From: Actinomycetes bacterium
Lineage (GTDB): Bacteria > Actinomycetota > Actinomycetes > Propionibacteriales > Propionibacteriaceae
Assembly: GCA_023419175.1 (NCBI GenBank)
Contig: JAEZYG010000002.1
Span: 1 to 11,303 of the forward strand
Direction: 5' to 3'
DNA length: 11,303 bases
Position 1 is the first letter of the stretch, and the number at the start of each line of letters is the position of its first letter. The notes under the pieces were generated by a model, which saw nothing but the letters and a program-made list of their open reading frames with translations, was not told where the DNA came from and did not search any database. Below, piece after piece: positions 1 to 5,703 of this stretch. The translations under genes were made by a program, and so were the position numbers.

Positions 1-21
1 AAATGGGAAGTGGTCTTTCTA

Positions 22-141
22 TCAATGCGAGATGGACGCTATAGAAGCTATAACTGCCCCCCCCCCCGCGACAATGAATACTGTAACGAATACGTATTCG
101 GCATGCAACTTTGCACCAGAGGAATAAAAATCCCTTGTCAT
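22..141 (-). CDS. possible small membrane protein with an in-frame G11 tract (hypothetical)
   Basis: I do not recognise this short reading frame. It runs from an ATG at 141 to a TGA at 24-22 and encodes 39 residues. AGGA lies 8 bases upstream of the ATG, an acceptable ribosome site. The N-terminus is polar (MTRDFYSSGAKLHAE). It is followed by one hydrophobic stretch of about 22 residues (YVFVTVFIVAGGGAVIASIASI) that could span the membrane. The three glycines come from an uninterrupted run of 11 G. With 12 G the frame would instead stay open to the left edge of the window; with 10 G it stops within a few codons. It lies just downstream of the terminator that closes the GroES-like gene, so it would need its own promoter, and I see only weak candidates. 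Its codons (for example AGG and TTG) fit the neighbours poorly. It may be non-coding, or the start of a longer phase-variable gene. Confidence 0.25.
   Translation of the reverse strand: MTRDFYSSGAKLHAEYVFVTVFIVAGGGAVIASIASISH
57..67. repeat. poly-C/poly-G homopolymer, 11 bases
   Basis: This is an uninterrupted run of 11 C on the plus strand (11 G on the minus strand). No comparable G/C run was seen elsewhere in the window. Runs of this length are prone to slipped-strand changes during replication, and to miscounting during sequencing. It sits inside the small minus-strand reading frame described at 22-141. Confidence 0.9.
87..100. repeat. perfect 14-bp palindrome
   Basis: CGAATACGTATTCG reads identically on both strands with no central spacer. 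A short, symmetric, AT-centred palindrome in a gene-poor stretch could be a dimeric regulator's operator, but no second copy is visible in the window. It also lies within the doubtful small reading frame (it encodes part of EYVF), so its role is open. Confidence 0.45.
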
Positions 142-164
142 AGCGATTTTCCTATCGGTGATAA

Positions 165-178
165 GCGAGAGGTCTCGC
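165..178. repeat. short inverted repeat GCGAGA-GG-TCTCGC
   Basis: This is a 6-bp perfect inverted repeat with a 2-base centre. It lies between the terminator at 197-236 and the possible start at 141. The centre is too short for a stable hairpin, so if it works at all it would be as a protein-binding site. Function unknown. Confidence 0.25.
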
Positions 179-196
179 AGTAGTAAAAGTTTTTAC

Positions 197-236
197 AAAA
201 ACAAAACTCCCCTAAATGAATCACCATTCAGGGGAG
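197..236 (-). terminator. intrinsic terminator after the GroES-like gene
   Basis: On the minus strand the 12-base arm CTCCCCTGAATG (236-225) pairs with CATTTAGGGGAG (218-207) across a 6-base loop. All 12 positions pair, one as a G-U wobble. The arm is followed at once by UUUUGUUUUUG (206-197), a proper U-rich release tract. It begins 36 bases past the stop codon of the GroES-like gene. In the plus direction the wobble becomes an A-C mismatch and no U tract follows, so it should act in one direction only. Confidence 0.85.
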
Positions 237-272
237 GAAAATTATTTACAGAATACAGAATTTATAAAATAA

Positions 273-647
273 TTATAGATATAGTCCCGTTCCCTCATCG
301 CTGAGACGTTCGGCGGCGAGGGCATGGATATCGCGTTCTCTGAGCAAGATATAGATCTTCGAGCGTAATTCCACCTCACATTTATCCTCGGGATCGTAAA
401 GAACGCGGTCATCGACAGCGACAGAACGCACATTCGCTCCTACAGCCACCACCTTCGCCCACGCCATCTTGCGTCCCATCTGGACGGTGGCAGGAATCAA
501 AATACCGCCACTGCTTCGACGCTCTTGAGCGTCAGCATCTGGATCGACAAGAACGCGGTCATGCAACATACGAATCGGCAAAACACCAGCTTCGTCCTTA
601 TCGACCTCGTCCTTCTCTCCATCACTCTCAATAGGAGCCAAGGTCAC
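273..647 (-). CDS. GroES-like (Cpn10 family) protein
   Basis: The protein has 124 residues, against about 95-100 for ordinary GroES. Residues 1-26 are an acidic extension. Residues 27-112 match the Cpn10 fold: an opening MLHDRVLVDPD, a mobile-loop-like stretch ending SSGGILIP (the hydrophobic ILI would be the GroEL-contacting tripeptide), then WAKVVAVG and a GDRV-like VDDRVLYDP. It resembles the extra GroES-like proteins found in actinobacteria away from groEL. I infer either a co-chaperone paralogue or a protein that kept the fold for another task; no groEL is in the window. It starts at GTG in a 4-base GTGA overlap with the upstream DUF3618 gene, with GAAAGG 7 bases before the start, so translation is probably coupled. 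An in-frame ATG at codon 27 is a less likely start. The gene ends at the terminator at 236-197. Confidence 0.8.
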   Translation of the reverse strand: MTLAPIESDGEKDEVDKDEAGVLPIRMLHDRVLVDPDADAQERRSSGGILIPATVQMGRKMAWAKVVAVGANVRSVAVDDRVLYDPEDKCEVELRSKIYILLRERDIHALAAERLSDEGTGLYL

Positions 648-970
648 CGAATTACCTTTCTCACCAGGGCAGCTCCACCGCTCACACCACTCAAAGCGAT
701 AGCGACACCGAGACCAATCAGAACGACCGTTCCGACATTATTCCACTTAATGCCGCCCTCATCGTAAAAAAAATGAACAGCCTCGCTCGCCGTATCGGTG
801 AACATCTCCTTTGCATTATTCACCGTCTGCTTCGCCTCATCGACTGCTCTATTCTTCAATGCCGTCGGATGCACTTCCGAGATAATCCCCTCAATACCGA
901 CCGTCATCGCGTGACGCGATGCAGCCAGATCCGCACGAATCTGTTCAGGGGTGCGTCCATGTGAAGCCAC
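644..970 (-). CDS. DUF3618 family membrane protein
   Basis: The protein has 108 residues. The N-terminal RTPEQIRADLAASRHAMTVG (residues 6-25) is the hallmark of DUF3618, a family common in actinobacteria with no assigned biochemical role. The middle (about 36-75) is polar and probably helical. Residues 79-98 (VGTVVLIGLGVAIALSGVSG) form one membrane helix, followed by a short basic tail (RKVIR). The likely topology is an N-terminal cytoplasmic domain on a C-terminal anchor. The start is GTG at 970 with a strong GGAGG 5 bases upstream. It is the first gene of a two-gene unit with the GroES-like protein (4-base overlap) and is divergent from the peroxiredoxin. This neighbourhood suggests a link to protein quality or envelope stress, but that is inference from position only. 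Confidence 0.85.
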   Translation of the reverse strand: MASHGRTPEQIRADLAASRHAMTVGIEGIISEVHPTALKNRAVDEAKQTVNNAKEMFTDTASEAVHFFYDEGGIKWNNVGTVVLIGLGVAIALSGVSGGAALVRKVIR

Positions 971-1003
971 AGTTTCCTCCGGAGGTCTCGTTTCTCTAGT
1001 TCT

Positions 1004-1009
1004 CTTATA
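1004..1009 (-). promoter_or_regulatory. candidate -10 box for the DUF3618/GroES-like unit
   Basis: TATAAG on the minus strand matches the consensus at 5 of 6 positions and would start transcription near 997, giving a leader of about 27 bases. No good -35 hexamer lies at 16-18 bases. The same TATA core read on the plus strand (TATAGC, 1006-1011) could serve the divergent peroxiredoxin, so the two promoters may overlap. Confidence 0.35.
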
Positions 1010-1071
1010 GCCTATTCCCTTCCGGGACTTTCATGCATCATTCCAGCAAAGAATCATCTAGAGTTTTAGCT

Positions 1072-1554
1072 ATGGCTTCTCTTCACGTTGGCGATACCGC
1101 CCCCGCTTTCTCCCTTCCCGATTACCAAGGACGTATCGTATCCCTCTCCGATTACGCCAATCGCAGCGTCATCGTCTACTTTTATCCATCGGCTCTCACC
1201 CCTGGGTGTACGACCCAAGCAGTGGATTTCACCGAATCGCGAGAGGATTTTCTTGACGCCGGGTTGGATGTGATCGGCATCTCTCCCGATTCTCCTCAGA
1301 AATTGGCGACCTTCCGCGAGCGCAAAGAATTATCCATCGAATTGCTCGCAGATGAAGATAAACAGGTCATCGAAGCCTATGGAGCATGGGGAACTCGGAC
1401 GATTTTCGGCAAACCCATCCAAGGAATCTTGCGATCCACCTTCGTCATAGACGTAGATGATAAGGGTATTGGGACGATACGAGTTGCCCAATACAATGTG
1501 CGAGCCACAGGACACGTTGCAAAATTACGTAAAGATTTAGGTCTCAACGCTTAA
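1072..1554 (+). CDS. bcp: thioredoxin-dependent thiol peroxidase (BCP/PrxQ type), single cysteine
   Basis: This is a cytoplasmic peroxiredoxin that reduces hydrogen and organic hydroperoxides. The protein has 160 residues, normal for BCP. The N-terminal LHVGDTAPAFSLPD, the active-site segment YPSALTPGCTTQAVDF (peroxidatic Cys46, with T43 and P44) and a conserved Arg in GILRSTFVID are all present. The usual second cysteine of this subfamily, five residues after the first, is Val51 (GTG at 1222-1224), and the protein has no other Cys. It must therefore be resolved by an outside thiol. I chose ATG 1072 because it begins at the family's normal N-terminus. An in-frame ATG at 1033 would add 13 residues (MHHSSKESSRVLA) with no match to the family; neither start has a strong ribosome site. 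It is divergent from the DUF3618/GroES-like unit, with tRNA-Leu downstream. Confidence 0.9.
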   Translation: MASLHVGDTAPAFSLPDYQGRIVSLSDYANRSVIVYFYPSALTPGCTTQAVDFTESREDFLDAGLDVIGISPDSPQKLATFRERKELSIELLADEDKQVIEAYGAWGTRTIFGKPIQGILRSTFVIDVDDKGIGTIRVAQYNVRATGHVAKLRKDLGLNA

Positions 1555-1562
1555 AAAGCCGC

Positions 1563-1568
1563 TATACT
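1563..1568 (+). promoter_or_regulatory. candidate -10 box for tRNA-Leu
   Basis: TATACT matches the consensus at 5 of 6 positions. It ends 12 bases before the first base of the tRNA, which would place the start of transcription just upstream of the mature 5' end. No clear -35 box is seen at the expected distance, where the end of the peroxiredoxin gene lies. Confidence 0.4.
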
Positions 1569-1580
1569 CGTTGACGGCCA

Positions 1581-1662
1581 GCCGGAGTGGTGGAATTGGT
1601 AGACACGCAGGATTTAGGTTCCTGTGCCGCAAGGTGTGAGGGTTCGAGTCCCTTCTCCGGTA
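1581..1662 (+). tRNA. tRNA-Leu, anticodon UAG
   Basis: All arms of a class II tRNA can be folded by eye. The acceptor stem GCCGGAG/CTCCGGT closes with one G-U pair at the end and has discriminator A at 1662. The anticodon stem CAGGA/TCCTG carries the loop TTTAGGT, giving anticodon UAG at 1615-1617 (reads CUN leucine codons). There is a long variable arm around GTGCCGCAAGGTGT, and a T arm GAGGG-TTCGAGT-CCCTT. The 3' CCA is not encoded and must be added after transcription. It stands alone between two protein genes. Confidence 0.95.
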
Positions 1663-1727
1663 CACATCACCTCATCTGAGATATCTCATCGCGACCTTTC
1701 TGATGACTTCTTGACTCAATCGCGCTC

Positions 1728-1733
1728 TATACT
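1728..1733 (+). promoter_or_regulatory. candidate -10 box for the exonuclease gene
   Basis: TATACT (5 of 6 consensus positions) lies 35 bases before the chosen ATG at 1769 and would start transcription near 1740. The best upstream partner, ATGACT, is 19 bases away, longer than ideal. The nearby TTGACT at 1711 is too close (11 bases) to be its -35. Confidence 0.35.
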
Positions 1734-1768
1734 TATGGCAGGCTTAGCGATTGGACAAGGTATCTACA

Positions 1769-3025
1769 ATGAGCGCAATCGATTTCAGTGAATTACATAC
1801 CGGTATCCCTATGGACAAAGTAGTCATCTTCGATACCGAAACCACCGGAACTAAACCTTATGAAGGGGATGAGATCGTCTCGATTGCTATCTGCGATGCC
1901 TATGGCACTATCTTATTTTCTTCCTTGGTGCGTCCCACACATCATCAGACTTGGCCCGAAGCCCAGCAGATCCACGGTATTTCTCCTGCCCAAGTGAAGA
2001 ATGCCCCCACTATCGAGCAGATCACACCACAATTGCACGAAATCCTCACCGAGGACAAGCTCTTCGTCGGATATAACATCACTTTCGATATCCAAATGCT
2101 CCATGCGGCAGGTGTTTTCACAGAACTTCCCGGACGCAGCTTTGACGTCATGCGTGAATATGCCACCGTCCACGGTTCACGTCCACGCCGATATGGAGAA
2201 AGCGGCTATCTGTGGTCCAAACTGAGCGAATGCGCCTCCTATTACGGTTATCACTTCGATGCCCACGATTCTCGCGCTGATGTTCAAGCCACAGCATTTT
2301 GCTATCGATCCCTGCTGTGCGACTCGGTCTATCTCACCTCAAAAATCGAGACCTTGACGCCAAAAACTACATCGATCGCTCTCACTCAAACCCAAAAGAC
2401 CAGCGCCAGCATTGAGACTCTGATCAAAGAGGAAAAGACCGTCATCTGCGAAGCTGAATTGCGTCTTATGACGATCTCACGAGGCAATCATGCAGGTCAA
2501 CAGCGTTATTCCTGTTATGTTGACGATCTGAATGTGGGTAATCTGAGCATCCAGAAGATGGATCTTCTCGCCGACTATCATGGCTTTGACGAAGGGGAAT
2601 GGCCCGATCATCTTCCCTGCCTCGTCCAGATGACGAAGGAAAACGGACGCGCCCGTTCCGCCATTGGATTTTCTCATAAAGATTTTTCCTCTTCGACAGA
2701 TGATCTCTACGCTCAAGCGGCCAAAGCCCGAGGTGCTTTACGCAAATCCTTACCCAAAAGGCCTCCTCGCCCTTCCCAACCGCTAGCACCCACTCCTTCC
2801 CAAACCTCCTCGTCCTCACGCAGATATTTCGACAAGGACACGACGGATAATCCCGAGCAAGCTACGACGGGAAAGATCTCGTGTCTGTCAGTTCTCATCT
2901 TCATCTTCGGAATCTGGCAGATAATCGTCGCTTTCCACGATTCAGATATCGGTCAAGGTATCGCTGGACTTATCCTCATCTTTTGCGCGACGAAATTTCC
3001 TAGGAAAGGAAGCGACCAACCTTAA
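1769..3025 (+). CDS. DEDDh 3'-5' exonuclease (DnaQ-like) with C-terminal membrane anchor
   Basis: The N-terminal 180 residues are a DnaQ-type 3'-5' exonuclease domain with all catalytic residues: Asp22 and Glu24 in FDTETTG, Asn103 and Asp107 in VGYNITFD, and His166 and Asp171 in AHDSRADVQA. It should cleave DNA or RNA from the 3' end using two metal ions. Residues about 205-325 form a second region I do not recognise. It is followed by a Pro/Ser-rich linker (PKRPPRPSQPLAPTPSQTSS). Then come two hydrophobic stretches, about 370-389 (ISCLSVLIFIFGIWQIIVAF) and 394-408, joined by a short polar turn and ending in a basic tail. This predicts attachment to the membrane, unusual for this family. It is neither the polymerase III epsilon subunit nor a typical UvrC-fused form. 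ATG 1769 is preferred because AAGG lies 8 bases upstream; an in-frame TTG at 1751 would add six residues but has no ribosome site. The gene is convergent with dinB, overlapping by 4 bases. Confidence 0.85.
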   Translation: MSAIDFSELHTGIPMDKVVIFDTETTGTKPYEGDEIVSIAICDAYGTILFSSLVRPTHHQTWPEAQQIHGISPAQVKNAPTIEQITPQLHEILTEDKLFVGYNITFDIQMLHAAGVFTELPGRSFDVMREYATVHGSRPRRYGESGYLWSKLSECASYYGYHFDAHDSRADVQATAFCYRSLLCDSVYLTSKIETLTPKTTSIALTQTQKTSASIETLIKEEKTVICEAELRLMTISRGNHAGQQRYSCYVDDLNVGNLSIQKMDLLADYHGFDEGEWPDHLPCLVQMTKENGRARSAIGFSHKDFSSSTDDLYAQAAKARGALRKSLPKRPPRPSQPLAPTPSQTSSSSRRYFDKDTTDNPEQATTGKISCLSVLIFIFGIWQIIVAFHDSDIGQGIAGLILIFCATKFPRKGSDQP

Positions 3026-4386
3026 TCTTCAATGGGTTCATCGTCTTTCTCCCACGCCATTGCTAGAGGCTGTGCTGGTTGAAGATCGGGATCATCGATT
3101 GGGAAAGACCTCACTGTCCCCACAGGGCTATGCCGATATTCAAAGCGGACGGTAACGATCTTTTCTCCTGCTCCCCAAACCCATCCACGTCCCCATTGAC
3201 GGTGTTCAACATCTTGTCCGGGACGCCAGGAATGCTGACCTAAGTGGCGCGCTCTCATGACAGGCAAAGCCGAAAAATCTTCGCCCTCACTTTCTTCCTC
3301 TTCGTGAAAGAAAAGCTGTTCTTGAGCGCTTTCAGTGAAATTGGACACTCCCACACCCAGCAAGCGAATTGGCTGTTTAATCGCCGCCTGACGAATCAAC
3401 ATATGAACGACTGCACGCAGACGAGCGGGAGAATCGGTTGCCCCTTCAAGGGTGTGAGATCTCGTCCACGTGGTGAAATCGCTCATCTTCAGTTTGATCG
3501 TCACTGTCCGCGCAAAAAGACCATTCTTAGAAAGACGCTGGACAACCATATCGATATCCTTATCGGCTATCGCTACCAGGTGACGTTCGTTATCGATATC
3601 GGCAGTGAAGGTATCTTCAACAGAAATCGATTTAGCTCCCCTAGAGACCTCTACTGGACGATCATCGCGAGCAAAAGCTAAGTGATAGAGATTCTCCCCT
3701 GCAGATTTACCTAATTGCCTTACCAATTCTTCCGGTTGGCTAGAGCGTATATCCTCTACCGTTGCGATTCCTATACGCATCAATCTTTCTTGAGTGGCTG
3801 GCCCCACACCGGGAATAGCCGATACGGGAAGATGTGCAATCCACTCCATTTGTTCATCGGCTGTGATGATGCGATGTCCATCAGGTTTCGCCGCTTCGCT
3901 CGCTAGTTTAGCGATCAACTTGCTCTGACCCACCCCCACCGAGCAGGTTAAACCCTCCGTGCGCTCATAAATCGTTTGACGCAACTGAGCGATATTCGAT
4001 TCCAATGCACCGAGATCGTCAAAAGTCCACGATGTCTCGGTGAGATCGATATAGGCCTCATCGATACTGACAGGCTCCACCAGAGGGCTCAAGGAGCGCA
4101 ATGTATTCATCACGATACGGCTGGACTGACGGTAAGCCTCAAAACGTCCCGCCAGATATGCTCCATGAGGGATACGTCTGCGAGCGATAGCAGTTGACAT
4201 GGCGGAATGTACGCCGTAACGTCGCGCCTCATAGCTGGCAGTAGCCACCACTCCGCGCAGACCAGACCCCCCAACGATAACGGGTTTTCCCCGTAAGGAA
4301 GGTTTATCTCGTTGTTCAACTGCCGCAAAGAAAGCATCGAGATCAAGATGAGCGATGATACGCGGTTTGATAGGAGAAATACCCAT
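3022..4386 (-). CDS. dinB: DNA polymerase IV (Y-family translesion polymerase)
   Basis: This polymerase copies past damaged template bases at the cost of fidelity. The protein has 454 residues, about 100 longer than E. coli DinB. Catalytic acids are Asp15 in HLDLDAFFAAVEQ and Asp109/Glu110 in SIDEAYIDL, with Phe20 at the steric-gate position that excludes ribonucleotides. A helix-hairpin-helix, AIPGVGPATQERLMRIG, follows the fingers/thumb, then the little-finger domain. QEQLFF (355-360) fits a sliding-clamp binding motif QxxLF. The last 94 residues are an acidic linker and a compact domain with SWRPGQDVEH, GRGWVWGAG and VTVRFE, which I associate with many actinobacterial DinB proteins. ATG 4386 has GAGGTGAT directly upstream, inside the end of folA, and only one base separates folA's stop from this start, so it is the last gene of the rph-to-dinB unit. 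Its stop shares TTAA with the convergent exonuclease. Confidence 0.95.
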   Translation of the reverse strand: MGISPIKPRIIAHLDLDAFFAAVEQRDKPSLRGKPVIVGGSGLRGVVATASYEARRYGVHSAMSTAIARRRIPHGAYLAGRFEAYRQSSRIVMNTLRSLSPLVEPVSIDEAYIDLTETSWTFDDLGALESNIAQLRQTIYERTEGLTCSVGVGQSKLIAKLASEAAKPDGHRIITADEQMEWIAHLPVSAIPGVGPATQERLMRIGIATVEDIRSSQPEELVRQLGKSAGENLYHLAFARDDRPVEVSRGAKSISVEDTFTADIDNERHLVAIADKDIDMVVQRLSKNGLFARTVTIKLKMSDFTTWTRSHTLEGATDSPARLRAVVHMLIRQAAIKQPIRLLGVGVSNFTESAQEQLFFHEEEESEGEDFSALPVMRARHLGQHSWRPGQDVEHRQWGRGWVWGAGEKIVTVRFEYRHSPVGTVRSFPIDDPDLQPAQPLAMAWEKDDEPIED

Positions 4387-4387
4387 A

Positions 4388-4891
4388 TCACCTCGCAGAT
4401 GAATTCACACGTCGATAGGTGACGAAATCGAATTCCTCCTTGCATATACGATTGATTTCTTCCCACTCATCAGCGCTGATAGCGGGAAAGGTCACCTCAC
4501 CGACCGCTTCACTGTGAACCTCGGTGATCTCCAAGAAATCCAATTCCTCCCACATCAGACGATAGATCTCTCCCCCGCCGATCACATAGGCGTGATCCGA
4601 CCACTGCCTCGCAGCCTCTATCGCCTCAGCGACACTTCCCACGATTCGTCCATGATCGCCCCTCTCATCGTGAGGAATGGATATCCCCTCCGCTGTGCGA
4701 GTTAGCACGATAGAGGGCCTACCGGGAAGAGAGCCTATGATCTCATAGGTCTTTCTTCCCACGATCAGGGGATGTCCCATCGTCAAACGTTTAAAACGCG
4801 CCCAATCCTCGCGGAATTTGAAAGGTTGATCCACGCCATCTCCAAGGACACCATTAGAGGAGATGATCGCAATAGCTGTCAGTTTCATCAT
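4388..4891 (-). CDS. folA: dihydrofolate reductase
   Basis: It reduces dihydrofolate to tetrahydrofolate with NADPH, regenerating the cofactor used up by the thymidylate synthase encoded just upstream. The protein has 167 residues, typical. It shows the N-terminal KLTAIAIISSNGVLGDG, the substrate-binding QPFKFREDWARFKRLT (Asp matching E. coli Asp27), GHPLIVGRKTYEIIG, PGRPSIVLTR, and the NADPH-binding HAYVIGGGEIYRL. Three starts are possible within TGA overlaps: GTG 4894, ATG 4891 and ATG 4888. I use ATG 4891, which overlaps the thyA stop as TGATG; the family match would allow any of them. No strong ribosome site is present, so translation probably depends on reinitiation after thyA. The Trp usual before the Asp region is Phe (QPF), a form I recall from related actinobacteria. 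Confidence 0.95.
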   Translation of the reverse strand: MMKLTAIAIISSNGVLGDGVDQPFKFREDWARFKRLTMGHPLIVGRKTYEIIGSLPGRPSIVLTRTAEGISIPHDERGDHGRIVGSVAEAIEAARQWSDHAYVIGGGEIYRLMWEELDFLEITEVHSEAVGEVTFPAISADEWEEINRICKEEFDFVTYRRVNSSAR

Positions 4892-5703
4892 CACACCGCA
4901 ATCGGAGCTTTGATAGGCGGATGGGATTCATAACCTTCAACCTTCAGATCATCGAGAGTGAAATCATCAACCGACCTAACCTCAGGATTGATCCATAGAC
5001 GCGGCAAGGGCATAGGTTGACGGCTCAGCTGCAAAGCCACCTGCTCACGATGATTATCGTAGATATGGGCATCTCCGAAGGTATGGACGAACTCCCCCAC
5101 ATCGTATTGACAGACATGAGCGATCATATGGGTCAAAGCGGCATAGGAAGCGATATTGAAAGGAACCCCCAAGAAAAGATCAGCTGATCGCTGATAGAGC
5201 TGGCAGCTCAGCTTAGGACGCTCACCTTCGCGTCCAGGGGCAACATAGAATTGGAAGAAAGCATGGCACGGAGGTAATGCCATCTGCGGGATAGATCCCA
5301 CATTCCATGCCGAGACGATATGACGGCGAGAATCCGGATTGCTCTTAAGATCTTGTATTAATTGGGCGATTTGATCGGTATGACTTCCATCGGGATTGGG
5401 CCAATTACGCCACTGATAGCCATAGATCGGACCGAGATCTCCGTGTTCATCAGCCCATTCATCCCAAATATGAATACCTCTCTCTTGGAGCCATCCCACA
5501 TTCGTCTTACCGGTGAGGAACCAGATCAACTCCCCAAAAATCCCTTTGGTAAACATCTTCTTCGTCGTCACCAAAGGAAAACCCTCAGACAGATCAAAAC
5601 GCATCTGATAGCCGAAGACACTGGTCGTCCCCGTCCCCGTCCGATCGCTTTTATGAACTCCATGCTCGCTCACATGAGCGAGAAGATCGAGATAGGCTTT
5701 CAC
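4891..5703 (-). CDS. thyA: thymidylate synthase
   Basis: It methylates dUMP to dTMP using methylene-tetrahydrofolate, releasing dihydrofolate for FolA. The protein has 270 residues, close to the bacterial ThyA norm. The catalytic Cys146 lies in MALPPCHAFFQF. Phosphate-binding Arg21 (DRTGTGT) and Arg126/Arg127 (SRRHIVSAWN) are present, as are QRSADLFLGVPFN and the C-terminal PIKAPIAV. There is a short insertion (about GREGER) relative to E. coli after the active site. The start is GTG 5703 in a 4-base GTGA overlap with rdgB, with AAGG 6 bases upstream. It is followed by folA with an overlap of 1-4 bases. The pair forms the dTMP cycle inside the rph-rdgB-thyA-folA-dinB unit. Confidence 0.97.
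   Translation of the reverse strand: MKAYLDLLAHVSEHGVHKSDRTGTGTTSVFGYQMRFDLSEGFPLVTTKKMFTKGIFGELIWFLTGKTNVGWLQERGIHIWDEWADEHGDLGPIYGYQWRNWPNPDGSHTDQIAQLIQDLKSNPDSRRHIVSAWNVGSIPQMALPPCHAFFQFYVAPGREGERPKLSCQLYQRSADLFLGVPFNIASYAALTHMIAHVCQYDVGEFVHTFGDAHIYDNHREQVALQLSRQPMPLPRLWINPEVRSVDDFTLDDLKVEGYESHPPIKAPIAV

Noticed and set aside
976..985. Palindrome CCTCCGGAGG as an operator
   Set aside because: Its minus-strand half is the Shine-Dalgarno sequence of the DUF3618 gene, which explains it; the symmetry is likely incidental.
1660..1665. tRNA-Leu lacking an encoded CCA as a sign of a pseudo-tRNA
   Set aside because: All stems pair well and many bacteria add CCA after transcription.
1677..1688. 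12-bp palindrome TGAGATATCTCA after tRNA-Leu as a terminator
   Set aside because: It has no loop and no U tract; as an operator it would lie about 40 bases upstream of the weak -10 at 1728, and no second copy is seen.
4780..4850. Phe instead of Trp in the DHFR substrate loop (QPF) as a novel or drug-resistance change
   Set aside because: I recall the same QPF...EDWARFK form in Bifidobacterium/Actinomyces-type enzymes, so it is probably a lineage feature.
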